Shown here in pieces: positions 51,236 through 59,036 of a stretch of DNA of 64,000 bases (position 1 is its first letter; every line of letters starts with the position of its first letter). The notes beneath the pieces are model-generated. The model worked only from the letters and a program-made list of their open reading frames with translations, had not been told where the DNA came from and did no database searches. Source of the stretch: CAJFUR01 sp904420575 (GTDB taxonomy: Bacteria > Actinomycetota > Coriobacteriia > Coriobacteriales > Eggerthellaceae); the NCBI GenBank assembly GCA_965119745.1, contig OZ221973.1:372001-436000 (forward strand), written 5' to 3'. The position numbers and the translations under genes are program-made.

Positions 51236-52966
51236 ATGATGGAAAAGGATTTGAGTCGCCGCGCGTTCTTGGGGCTGGGTGCCACGGCGGCCGTTGCCGC
51301 AGGCGCCGGCCTGGCTGGCTGCGCACCTCAGAGCACTCCTGCAAGCGGCGGCTCTGACGCGGGCGCAGGCGCCCAGGGCGTTCCTCCCACCGAGTACAAG
51401 CCAGACTTCCTGACGCCGCCGCCGGTACCTACGGACATTGCCGAGGAAAAGGATTGCGACGTGCTGGTTATCGGCATGGGCCTGGCCGGCACCGCCGCCG
51501 CCAAGGAGGCGGCCGAAGCGGGCAAGAAGGTCATCGTGCTGGAAAAACAGCCCGAAGAAAGCTACGCCGTCATATCCATGGCCGGCGACTTCGGCGTCGT
51601 GGGCTCTCAGATTCAGAAGAACCTGGGCATCGAATGGGCTCCCAAGGAGGACATCCTCAACGAGTTCGTCAAGGAGACCGGTGGTCGCTGCGACACATGG
51701 ATGATCAACTACTGGTACGACCATTCCGGCGAGGACTTCGACTGGTTCATCGAGAACGCCGACTACGAAGTGCTGGAATCAACCGCAGCCGATCGCAAGA
51801 CCGACAAAGAAAACTACATCCGGCCGAAATGCTTCCCCAAGCTGGAAACGTACAACTACAAGGAAGAGCTGTACCCGTACTTCCACGGCACCATCACCAC
51901 GAACCCCAACATGCAGTGGGCCTGCCAGGCCGCGTTCAACGACGCTGTGGGAGCCGGCGCCGAACTCATCTACGAGGCGGAGGGCGAACAGCTGATCGTG
52001 GACGAATCCGGCGCGGTCACGGGCGCCTACGCCAAGACGCCGAACGGATACCTGAAGGTGAACGCCAAGGCCACGGTCATCTGCTGTGGCGACTACGGCG
52101 GAAATCCCGAAATGCGCCATTACTACGCCCCGTGGACCGAAGAGTTCGCAGGCGGCGTCGACGACGGCCGCGGCCAGCTGATGGGCATCTGGGCGGGCGG
52201 CTGGATGGAGCTTGGCCCGCACGCGCCCATGACGCACCACATGGGCGGATCGCTAGGCGTGGACAGCTTCCTGCAGCTGAACATGGAAGGCCGCCGCTTC
52301 ATGAACGAAGACGTGCCCGGCCAGAACATCGCCGACGAGCACACGCGCCAGCCCGTCTCCAAGGATCCCGAAATGGCGGCTGCCGGCGTGAAGGCGTGGC
52401 AGATCTTCGACAGCAAGTGGCCCGAACAGATCATCCACATGCCTGACGGACACGGCTACACCACGTATTTCATCCCCGAAGAAGAGACCGACAAGTACGC
52501 CACGGTGCTTTCCGGCTTCGGCCTGGGCTACACCACCAAAGCCATGGTGGACGAGAGCACCGACGTCATCTGCGACACCCTGGAAGAGCTGGCGGAGCAA
52601 ACCGGCCTGCCTTACGAAACCATGAAGGCCGAGATCGAACGCTACAACGAGCTGTGCCACAAGGGCGTGGACGAGGACTTCGGCAAAATGGCCAAGCGCA
52701 TGTTCCCGGTGGAGAACCCGCCCTACTACGCCTGCAAGTTCGGCAATGCCGGCATGCTCGTCATGGTAGGCGGCCTGGAATGCACCCACAACCTGGAAGT
52801 GACGAAGAACGGCACGAACGATCCCATCCCCGGCCTGTATGTGGCTGGCAACAGCATGGGTCGCCGCTTCCTTGTTGACTACCCCGTAGTCGTCGCCGGC
52901 ATCAGCCTGGGCACGGCGCTCACGTTCGGCCGTCTGGCCGGCAAGAACGCTGCCGCCAGCGTGTAA
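51236..52966 (+). CDS. Tat-exported FAD-dependent reductase (fumarate/urocanate-reductase family)
   Basis: 576 residues. Tat signal LSRRAFLGLGATAAVAAGAG followed by LAGC, then a short linker, FAD Rossmann motif DVLVIGMGLAGTAAAKEA near residue 80 and closing PGLYVAGNSMGRRFLVDYP. Very similar in order to the flavoprotein at 25390-27144 (shared GxxxPPYY and RFLVDYPV motifs), so the two are paralogues. No haem or FMN domain, so an outside electron donor is needed. Substrate unknown. ATG 51236 follows AAAGGAG; the open frame upstream belongs to no gene. Confidence 0.88.
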   Translation: MMEKDLSRRAFLGLGATAAVAAGAGLAGCAPQSTPASGGSDAGAGAQGVPPTEYKPDFLTPPPVPTDIAEEKDCDVLVIGMGLAGTAAAKEAAEAGKKVIVLEKQPEESYAVISMAGDFGVVGSQIQKNLGIEWAPKEDILNEFVKETGGRCDTWMINYWYDHSGEDFDWFIENADYEVLESTAADRKTDKENYIRPKCFPKLETYNYKEELYPYFHGTITTNPNMQWACQAAFNDAVGAGAELIYEAEGEQLIVDESGAVTGAYAKTPNGYLKVNAKATVICCGDYGGNPEMRHYYAPWTEEFAGGVDDGRGQLMGIWAGGWMELGPHAPMTHHMGGSLGVDSFLQLNMEGRRFMNEDVPGQNIADEHTRQPVSKDPEMAAAGVKAWQIFDSKWPEQIIHMPDGHGYTTYFIPEEETDKYATVLSGFGLGYTTKAMVDESTDVICDTLEELAEQTGLPYETMKAEIERYNELCHKGVDEDFGKMAKRMFPVENPPYYACKFGNAGMLVMVGGLECTHNLEVTKNGTNDPIPGLYVAGNSMGRRFLVDYPVVVAGISLGTALTFGRLAGKNAAASV

Positions 52967-53033
52967 CGCGAACCATTCGCGCCGGAGAGGCCGCCCTCCC
53001 TCCCTTGCAAAGCGGTCTCTCCCTCCCCTGCAT

Positions 53034-53064
53034 GGCCCCTCCCGCCACTTCGGCGGGAGGGGCC
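53034..53064 (+). terminator. Rho-independent terminator of the flavoprotein gene
   Basis: A 13-bp perfect stem GGCCCCTCCCGCC with a 5-nt loop, followed by ATCCTCTTTTTG, 68 bp past the stop. Confidence 0.85.
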
Positions 53065-53081
53065 ATCCTCTTTTTGCATTC

Positions 53082-53197
53082 CGCGGTCCGCTTCTCGCTC
53101 CCCGTCCCGCACGCAACCCGCGACACGCCTCCCGCATCGCGTTCCACTCCGCAGCCCACTTCCCGCATCGCGGTCCGCTTCTCACTCCCCGTTCCGC
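53082..53197. repeat. Two 29-bp direct repeats
   Basis: 53082-53110 and 53169-53197 (CGCGGTCCGCTTCTC, A/G, CTCCCCGT...) match with two differences, 87 bp apart. The spacer has shorter pieces of the same words. Only two copies, no array. Confidence 0.6.
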
Positions 53198-53271
53198 TTG
53201 TGCCCACACGCCTTCTCGGCACATTCGACATGAGGGCCATCGTTTTAGTGCAGCCTATTTCTCCTGTTCAT

Positions 53272-53299
53272 AGCCCTGTCAAACACATTTGACAGGGCT
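53272..53299. terminator. Perfect 12-bp hairpin upstream of the XRE gene
   Basis: AGCCCTGTCAAA and TTTGACAGGGCT with CACA loop, followed by ATTTCTC. It may end transcription from the left or act as a regulatory site for the XRE gene 88 bp later. Confidence 0.6.
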
Positions 53300-53386
53300 A
53301 TTTCTCGCAACGGGACCACGTGTCGAAGCCTTTTGATGGTAAGGTGGTGCCCAACATGGCAACCTTGGATCAGCGAAGGGAACGAC

Positions 53387-53974
53387 GTGGAGCTCGGCAA
53401 GCACATCAGGGAGTACCGGACGGCATGCGGCCTGTCCCAAGAAGACCTCGCGGAACGCATCTACGTGTCGCGGCAGACGGTGTCGAACTGGGAGAACGAC
53501 AAGACCTACCCCGATGTGGAAAGCCTGTTGCTCCTAAGCGTTCTCTTCGACAAGACGGTAGACGAACTGATCAAAGGAGACGTGGAAGCCATGAAAGAGA
53601 TCATCGAAAACGACGCGAAGAAGATGCAGATGCTGGCCTTGGCGGGCATGGTGGTGGCCATCACGGGCGCTGTCGCCGTCGTGTGCGGCATCTCGTTCTG
53701 GGACTGGGGCATCGTGCCCAGCTGCATCATCGGACTATTGGTGTGGGGCATCGGCATGTTCATGGCGCTGAAGGTGGAGCGCCTGAAGAAAGAACATGAC
53801 CTGGTCACGTACCGTGAACTGGTCGCCTTCACGAAGGGCGAACCCATCGACCGCGACAACCCCAAGAGCCGTCGTGCCCGCAAGCACCGCTTCCTCAAGG
53901 GTGCCGCGCTCGTTCTCTTGTCGGCCTGCGTGGGCGCCGTCGCAGGCTACGTGGGTTTCATGCTCTTCGGGTAG
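53387..53974 (+). CDS. XRE-family regulator with membrane tail
   Basis: 195 residues: an N-terminal HTH of XRE/Cro type (LGKHIREYRTACGLSQEDLA, YVSRQTVSNWENDKTYPDVE) and a C-terminal part with three hydrophobic helices (about 82-125 and 170-193). Such HTH-membrane proteins are common in gut bacteria and usually control a neighbouring transporter, but none is adjacent. GTG 53387 is chosen because GAAGGG precedes it and the HTH begins there. Confidence 0.85.
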   Translation: MELGKHIREYRTACGLSQEDLAERIYVSRQTVSNWENDKTYPDVESLLLLSVLFDKTVDELIKGDVEAMKEIIENDAKKMQMLALAGMVVAITGAVAVVCGISFWDWGIVPSCIIGLLVWGIGMFMALKVERLKKEHDLVTYRELVAFTKGEPIDRDNPKSRRARKHRFLKGAALVLLSACVGAVAGYVGFMLFG

Positions 53975-54423
53975 CCAAGCACCCTGAAACGCCAGATTGG
54001 CCTTGCCGCCGATGGGCCATGAAGCGGCCCATCGGCGGACAACTCCAGAAAGGTGCGTGCGTTTAGTCCGCTCTTGAAAGGCGCGGCGGATCGGCCTCGA
54101 TCCGTACCCCGTCGCGCCTTCGCAGCGATCCTTCGCGCCTTCGCGGTGATCCGTCGCACCTTCGCAGCGGTCTGGACAAAATCAGCTCAATTCTTTGTCT
54201 TTTGGCAAAGATAACGGAATTCTCTCTCTGCTGAACAGGCATTACTTGCAAGGTCCCTTGGTGGAGAGGCTCCATAAGCTGCAGAATCTACGGAATGGAA
54301 GCGATTTTGTCCACAGCCGGCCCCTGCGTCCATGGTCTGGCCACTCGCGTCCGTGGCCAGACCCTTCGCAAACCATGCGCGCCCCTCGCAAAGAGAGAGA
54401 GGGCATGGAGCAAACGCCTGCGG
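53975..54423. other. Intergenic region with short tandem repeats and hairpin
   Basis: 449 bp without a gene. It has three 21-bp degenerate tandem units (54110-54172), a CTTTG/CAAAG mini-hairpin in A+T-rich DNA near 54200, and an 11-bp stem GGTCTGGCCAC / GTGGCCAGACC (54334-54363) that could end the flavoprotein transcript coming from the right. Confidence 0.6.
54110..54172. repeat. Three 21-bp tandem repeats
   Basis: Units at 54110, 54131 and 54152 share CGTCGCGCCTTCGCAGCGATC with two to four substitutions each. No function is apparent. Confidence 0.8.
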
Positions 54424-56232
54424 TTACCGTTCGGCCACGTACTTCCCCGCCAGGTATCCCTGAGTCTGCGCGAAGCCCAGGCTCACGCCCGAAATGGACG
54501 TCGTGTACTGGTATCCGAAGCGGCTGCCGGAGTTGTTGCCGGCAGAGAACAGGCCGGGGATTGGATCGCAGTTCTGATCGAGCACCTGGCTGTCTTGGTT
54601 CACCAGCAAGCCGGACGTCGTGACCATAGGCGTGCCGATCTCCTTTTCGGCGCAGTATGCATAATAAGGAGGCTCCATTCGGATCATCAGATGAGAATCC
54701 TTTCCGAAGTCCTCGTCGCGTCCTTGGTCGCACAGCTCGTTGTACCGCTCTACCGAAGCAACGAAGTTGTCGACCGCCTCGCCGGTATAGCCCAGGTAGC
54801 CCGCCAAGGTGGCCAGATCGTCGGAGCAGTACATGGTCACGCCGCCACCCGGACCACCCGGGCCACCCGGGCCGCCTGCCGGCGCCCCGCCTTCGCCCGC
54901 CCCTGCGTCTTCAGAAGAGGCCTCGTCCTCCGCAGAGCCTTTCGCGCCCCCTGCAAGGGCCTTCTCCATGGTCTCATGCAGCCCCGACATGCTCGGCTGG
55001 CTCGCCTCGTGCGAGTAATCGATGGCCATGTGCGAGGGAACCTGCGCGTACACGTAGTCGTCCACGTTGCTGCCGAACACGGTGGCCACGATGCCTGAAG
55101 GCTCCTTCGCGCCCGGAATAGCCGCCAGTTCGATGGAGCCGAAGCCCTCGTTGCAATAGCGCTTTCCCTTGCTGTTGAGCCACAGGACCGGGGCCGTGCC
55201 GGCCGGATCGCTTGGCGAGTCGCAAGGATAGAAATAGTTGCCGCCCATGCCGCTCATGCAAGGGTCAAGCTTTCCGCCCGCCCAGTATCCAAGCGCCACG
55301 CCGGAACCGTCCTGGTCCATGCCCGCCGACAGCGTCTCTCCTTCGGGCTTGAGGCCCAGGCTTTCGGTGTAGAGGTCGGTGAGCATGTCTGCGTTCCCGC
55401 CGAAGCCGCCGCCCGCCAGGATGACGCCTTTTGCGGCCTCCACCTTCACGTACGTGCCATCTGACTTCTCGCCGTACGCGCCCGTCACCGCACCCGCGTC
55501 GTCGGTCGTGAGCAGATAGCCGCTCGTGCCGTAATAGATTTTGCCGCCGTTGCTCTCCACCACCTGGGCACAATGGTCAAGCGCCTGGGTCATGAAGTCG
55601 CCCGTATGGGCGCAGCCGACGAATCCGCGCAGCCCGCCTATTTCCTGCTGGTAGGAATCGTTGGCAGGCCATTGGCGAACGACGACGCTCGCCGGATCGT
55701 CGATGAAGTCGCCGAACAGCCAGTCGAAGCAGGCGCCGGAATTGGCGGCATACTTCCGAATGAGTCCCGGGTTCGGACGGTTGTTATGGCGCAGCATCCA
55801 GTCGTTCATGAACACGAGTTCGTCCACTTCGGGAACGCCCTGGCTCTTGAGCAGCTCCGAATTGATGTGCCCCACCTGCCCGCCGGACATGTACGAACGC
55901 GCGTCCTGCTCCTGCTGCTCGAACGCGTACACGACGGCTCCTGCTTCGGCCGCCGCGCGCGCCGCGCAGCTTCCCGCATGGCCCAACCCTATGACCAGAA
56001 CGTCGCACTGGGCTTCTTCGGCAACATCGTCCGGCGCCGAAGGAGGGGTTCTCCACGATGCTGCGCCCGAAGCAGCTGCAGAGCCTCCCGACGCGCCCGA
56101 CGCGCTCTCGGCTGCCGCCGTAGGGCTGCATGCAGCCAGCCCGGCTCCCGCCGCGACGACCGCAGCCGTGGCGCCAAGTCCCAGAAAAGAACGGCGCGTA
56201 AGCCTTGCTTTCGAATCCTTTGCATCATCCAT
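54424..56232 (-). CDS. Tat-exported FAD-dependent reductase with Gly/Pro-rich insert
   Basis: 602 residues. Tat signal LTRRSFLGLGATAAVVAAGA with LAAC, FAD Rossmann motif DVLVIGLGHAGSCAARAA near residue 85, and closing PGLFSAGNNSGSRFGYQYTT. Between about residues 430 and 480 there is a low-complexity insert rich in Ala, Glu, then repeated GGP, absent from the other two flavoproteins in the window. Relatives reduce unsaturated carboxylates or similar acceptors outside the membrane; the substrate is unknown. ATG 56232 follows AAGGGAG. A 24-bp inverted repeat lies in its leader. It is divergent from a LuxR gene. Confidence 0.87.
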   Translation of the reverse strand: MDDAKDSKARLTRRSFLGLGATAAVVAAGAGLAACSPTAAAESASGASGGSAAASGAASWRTPPSAPDDVAEEAQCDVLVIGLGHAGSCAARAAAEAGAVVYAFEQQEQDARSYMSGGQVGHINSELLKSQGVPEVDELVFMNDWMLRHNNRPNPGLIRKYAANSGACFDWLFGDFIDDPASVVVRQWPANDSYQQEIGGLRGFVGCAHTGDFMTQALDHCAQVVESNGGKIYYGTSGYLLTTDDAGAVTGAYGEKSDGTYVKVEAAKGVILAGGGFGGNADMLTDLYTESLGLKPEGETLSAGMDQDGSGVALGYWAGGKLDPCMSGMGGNYFYPCDSPSDPAGTAPVLWLNSKGKRYCNEGFGSIELAAIPGAKEPSGIVATVFGSNVDDYVYAQVPSHMAIDYSHEASQPSMSGLHETMEKALAGGAKGSAEDEASSEDAGAGEGGAPAGGPGGPGGPGGGVTMYCSDDLATLAGYLGYTGEAVDNFVASVERYNELCDQGRDEDFGKDSHLMIRMEPPYYAYCAEKEIGTPMVTTSGLLVNQDSQVLDQNCDPIPGLFSAGNNSGSRFGYQYTTSISGVSLGFAQTQGYLAGKYVAER

Positions 56233-56262
56233 GATTGCTCCCTTGACTGTGTGCCATCTCCA

Positions 56263-56339
56263 GCATGGCCAGCAGCCTGGAAACCGAACGAACAAGGGAG
56301 GGATCGGAGGGAGACCGGTTTCCAGGCTGCTGGCCATGC
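56263..56339. repeat. Perfect 24-bp inverted repeat in divergent promoter
   Basis: Arms 56263-56286 and 56316-56339 (GCATGGCCAGCAGCCTGGAA...) are exact complements around a 29-nt purine-rich loop. It lies 31 bp upstream of the flavoprotein start on the minus strand and 193 bp from the LuxR start. It could be an operator or a structured mRNA leader. Confidence 0.85.
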
Positions 56340-56531
56340 CCTTGTGGCACAAAAGTATGCCCTGCCAGCGGCAACGGAGATAATCGCCCATCTTTGGTAA
56401 TCACGCGCTATCCCGCCGGCCCGCCTCACACATTTTGGGTAAACGCGCCTCGACGGGCTTTTCACGCTCGCATGTCTTCTCTCCAGCAACCGCCATGGCG
56501 TATCATGGCCATGGGAAGAAGGAGGGATCGG

Positions 56532-58073
56532 ATGTTCAAACCGTCATTCAAGCCAGAGCTTTTGCCCTTCGCGGCGTTCTTTGCCACCATCCCGCTCTAC
56601 TCGCCCAACATCGTGTCCTTCACGAACGCACTGGGGATGGCGAGCCTGGCACTCGGATGCTTTGTGCAGGCCATGCTGGCGAGCGCCTTCGTTGCAGGGC
56701 TCGGGCTTGCCGTCGCCTCGATTGGCCATGCGGTCGACCGCGTGGTGGCAGGACGGCGCACCGTGGTTGCCAGCTGCGTCCTCTACTTGGGCGGCTTCGC
56801 CGTCCTTGCCGCCGATGGGCTGAACGGCGGCACCAGCAGGGCGCTTGAAGCCGGGGCGGGCGTCTCGTGCGGGCTCGGCCTCATCGTCCTGTGCTGCGCA
56901 TGGGGGATGCGGTTTTCGGCACTGGACATTCGGACAGGCCTGCTGCACGTTGCCACCACCTGCGGAATCGGCTCGCTCGTCTCGTTCATGTTGGCTTCTC
57001 TGGAAGGCGTCCCCTATCTGGTTTCGCTTTTCGCCATCGTTCTGATCGGCTTGACGACGCCCTTGGCGTCGGCATGGCAACGGACGGCTCTTTCCGACCG
57101 CGACCATGCGGACTGCGCGGCAGGCGGCTCTCTCGGCGACCGCCCATCCGAAGACCTGCCGGATGATGGGCGAAACAGCATGGAAGGAAAGGACGTGGCC
57201 TTTGCCGCCGACCGCGAACTGGCATTGGCCCTTTCCCCCCGCCAACCGCATGAAACCATTTGGCAAACGCTTAGGAGGCTCTCTTCGGTAGCGGCGGCGC
57301 CGTTCGTGGGGTTCATCGTCTTCGCGTTCACGATGTCAGTGCGCAAGTTCAACCTGTTCGGAGGATACGACATCGAGCTTCTGGCCGGCATCGTGGCGCC
57401 CATTGTCGTGCTCCCGCTGTGTTTCGCACGTACGCGACGGCCTTTTCTTTCGTTCACCCACCAGCAGTTCTTGCCCTATGCGGCGCTTGCGCTCGTCATA
57501 TGCAACAGTTTTCCGATAGGCTCGGTCGTGCAAATAGCGAGCGCTTCGCTCACCTATGTGTTCTTCGCCGTCGTCGGCGTCATTGCGCTCGCATCGTTGT
57601 GCGCCGTCGTACACGCCCGGGAATTTCCCGCAACGCTCGTGTTCGGCACCATGCTCTCGGCATTTTCGCTGGTTTCGCTCGTAGGCATTGCCGCGAGCCA
57701 ACTGTTCCCCGACCAAGATGCCGGGCCCGCCCTGCTGGTTATGAGCACGGTATATTTCGCAGGCATCATCTTGGCCTCGATCGTGGCGCTGGCATCGCAG
57801 GCCGACGTTCCCGTTGCGCGCAAAGACGACGCGCAGGTTCCCGTGGAATCGGTTCTCAGGTCGCGGTGCGAGGCCATAGCCCGCCAATCGAAACTCTCTC
57901 CCTGCGAGGCGGAGATCCTGCAATATCTCGGCCGCGGACACAACCCCACCTTCGTGGCACGCACTCTCGTGCTTTCCATCAGCACCGTCCGCACGCACGT
58001 CCGCAACATATACCGGAAGATCAACGTCTCTTCGCAAGAGGAGCTGCTAGCGCTCATCGACGCGCAGGACTAA
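56532..58073 (+). CDS. Membrane LuxR-type one-component regulator
   Basis: 513 residues: about 12 hydrophobic helices with a charged cytoplasmic loop in the middle (around 180-245) and a single C-terminal LuxR HTH (SKLSPCEAEILQYLGRGHNP, LSISTVRTHVRNIYRKINVS). Start ATG 56532 has AAGGAGGG upstream. It is divergent from the Tat flavoprotein at 54424-56232, its likely target. Its stop is followed within a few bases by a DUF1016 remnant, which marks a rearrangement edge. Confidence 0.9.
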   Translation: MFKPSFKPELLPFAAFFATIPLYSPNIVSFTNALGMASLALGCFVQAMLASAFVAGLGLAVASIGHAVDRVVAGRRTVVASCVLYLGGFAVLAADGLNGGTSRALEAGAGVSCGLGLIVLCCAWGMRFSALDIRTGLLHVATTCGIGSLVSFMLASLEGVPYLVSLFAIVLIGLTTPLASAWQRTALSDRDHADCAAGGSLGDRPSEDLPDDGRNSMEGKDVAFAADRELALALSPRQPHETIWQTLRRLSSVAAAPFVGFIVFAFTMSVRKFNLFGGYDIELLAGIVAPIVVLPLCFARTRRPFLSFTHQQFLPYAALALVICNSFPIGSVVQIASASLTYVFFAVVGVIALASLCAVVHAREFPATLVFGTMLSAFSLVSLVGIAASQLFPDQDAGPALLVMSTVYFAGIILASIVALASQADVPVARKDDAQVPVESVLRSRCEAIARQSKLSPCEAEILQYLGRGHNPTFVARTLVLSISTVRTHVRNIYRKINVSSQEELLALIDAQD

Positions 58074-58084
58074 GTGCCCGCGGC

Positions 58085-58334
58085 TCGCAGCTCATCAAAG
58101 AGTTTGCGGCGCGCATGAACGAAGATTTTGGAAAGGGGTTCACGACGACGAACCTCAAGAACATGCGCACGCTCTACCTGACATCTCCAAAAGGTCACAC
58201 GCTGTGTGACCTTTTGATTGAGCCATTGCCGCCCGACCATGCGCGTTGCGAACAAAGATGCTCGCCAGTATTACTACGAGAAGCGCCCCTCGAGCATTGA
58301 AGCGACCGAAAAGCCACTACTCGGGCAGAACTAA
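58085..58334 (+). pseudogene. Decayed DUF1016 (YhcG-type nuclease) fragment
   Basis: Two reading frames carry consecutive pieces of a DUF1016 N-terminal domain. Piece one (about 58091-58212) reads LIKEFAARMNEDFGKGFTTT, then NLKNMRTLYLTSPKGHTLCD. Piece two, one frame over (about 58218-58334), reads LSHCRPTMRVANKDARQYYY and stops at 58334. Intact family members have these as one chain (GKGFS..NL..MR..Y, then LSWSHYR.LMRV.N..AR..Y). The N-terminal 40-50 residues and the whole PD-(D/E)XK nuclease half are missing, and a frameshift separates the pieces. The remnant starts directly after the LuxR stop and overlaps the end of the convergent TOPRIM-like gene. Identification is by pattern memory. Confidence 0.65.
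58188..58216. terminator. Perfect 13-bp hairpin at the pseudogene frameshift
   Basis: CAAAAGGTCACAC and GTGTGACCTTTTG with a GCT loop. A-rich entry and T-rich exit fit a terminator that can work on both strands, here between the LuxR gene and the convergent defence-like operon. Confidence 0.6.
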
Positions 58335-59036
58335 GTGAAGATTTGACCTGCGTTCAAGTGAACGCGTTCCTTGTCGAATCGACCGCCACGTTTCGGCACA
58401 ATCGCCTTCTTCGGAAAAATCGCTCGTGCGGAGAAAGTCTTGAAAACCAGCCAGATCATTCTGATAGCGTCGTCGAAACGCTCGAGACAACAGCTCCTTT
58501 TCTCTATCAGACACTTCGTCAGCACGATTATGTAAGACGTGCTCCATGTTGCGCGACAAATAGTACACGGCATAGGGGACATTCTTCTTTTCGTACGTAA
58601 AAAGGCGTTTTCCGCATAACTTGGAAAGCGCTTCTTTCTTTCGTTTGTTGCGCCTGCATATCTGATCCCTGTCAGGCGCCTCGATTTTGTCGTATCCGTA
58701 CACAAGCGCACCTCCTTCCGATTGCACCACGCAATCATCGGGAACAAACGCTCCATCCGTATCGACAATTTGCACAATCTGCTGGAGGTCGGACCACTCG
58801 TACGGCGAGCGCTTGATGTGTTCGATAATTTGCCCACGAAGCCGTTCGTAGGCATTGGGCTCAGATTCGTGTCGCCCGGCTTGAGCAAACGAACGTGCCG
58901 TAGTCATGTCACAATGCGTCACATCAAATTTGACAAGATGCTCGCTAAACACACGATCAAACAACAGCGCAAATGCCGTTTCGTCACTCGGTCCCTCCAC
59001 CACAAACAGCATGACTTTTTTGGTTGCCGCGGTCAT
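58317..59036 (-). CDS. TOPRIM-like protein, partner of the AAA ATPase (putative defence effector)
   Basis: 239 residues. The N-terminus VMLFVVEGPSDETAFALLF and the later QIVDTDGAF supply the Glu and DxD of a TOPRIM metal site, as in OLD-family nucleases, RloB/AbiLii and DUF4435 (AriB) proteins. The middle is Lys/Arg-rich. It overlaps the ATPase stop by four bases (ATGA), so translation is coupled. TOPRIM partners of AAA ATPases in PARIS act as toxins freed when a phage trigger is sensed; that role is inferred here. The region is clearly less G+C-rich than its neighbours, consistent with transfer. Confidence 0.68.
   Translation of the reverse strand: MTAATKKVMLFVVEGPSDETAFALLFDRVFSEHLVKFDVTHCDMTTARSFAQAGRHESEPNAYERLRGQIIEHIKRSPYEWSDLQQIVQIVDTDGAFVPDDCVVQSEGGALVYGYDKIEAPDRDQICRRNKRKKEALSKLCGKRLFTYEKKNVPYAVYYLSRNMEHVLHNRADEVSDREKELLSRAFRRRYQNDLAGFQDFLRTSDFSEEGDCAETWRSIRQGTRSLERRSNLHLVLPE

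Noticed and set aside
49562..52966. 1134-codon ORF that would extend the flavoprotein upstream
   Set aside because: The first 558 codons are antisense to the LuxR gene; the Tat signal and ribosome site fix the start at 51236.
53082..53197. Two 29-bp direct repeats as a mini-CRISPR or att sites
   Set aside because: Only two imperfect copies with an 87-bp gap that contains fragments of the same words, and no integrase or cas gene nearby.
56265..56531. N-terminal extension of the LuxR regulator through the inverted repeat
   Set aside because: AAGGAGGG directly before ATG 56532 and the lengths of related regulators favour the shorter form.
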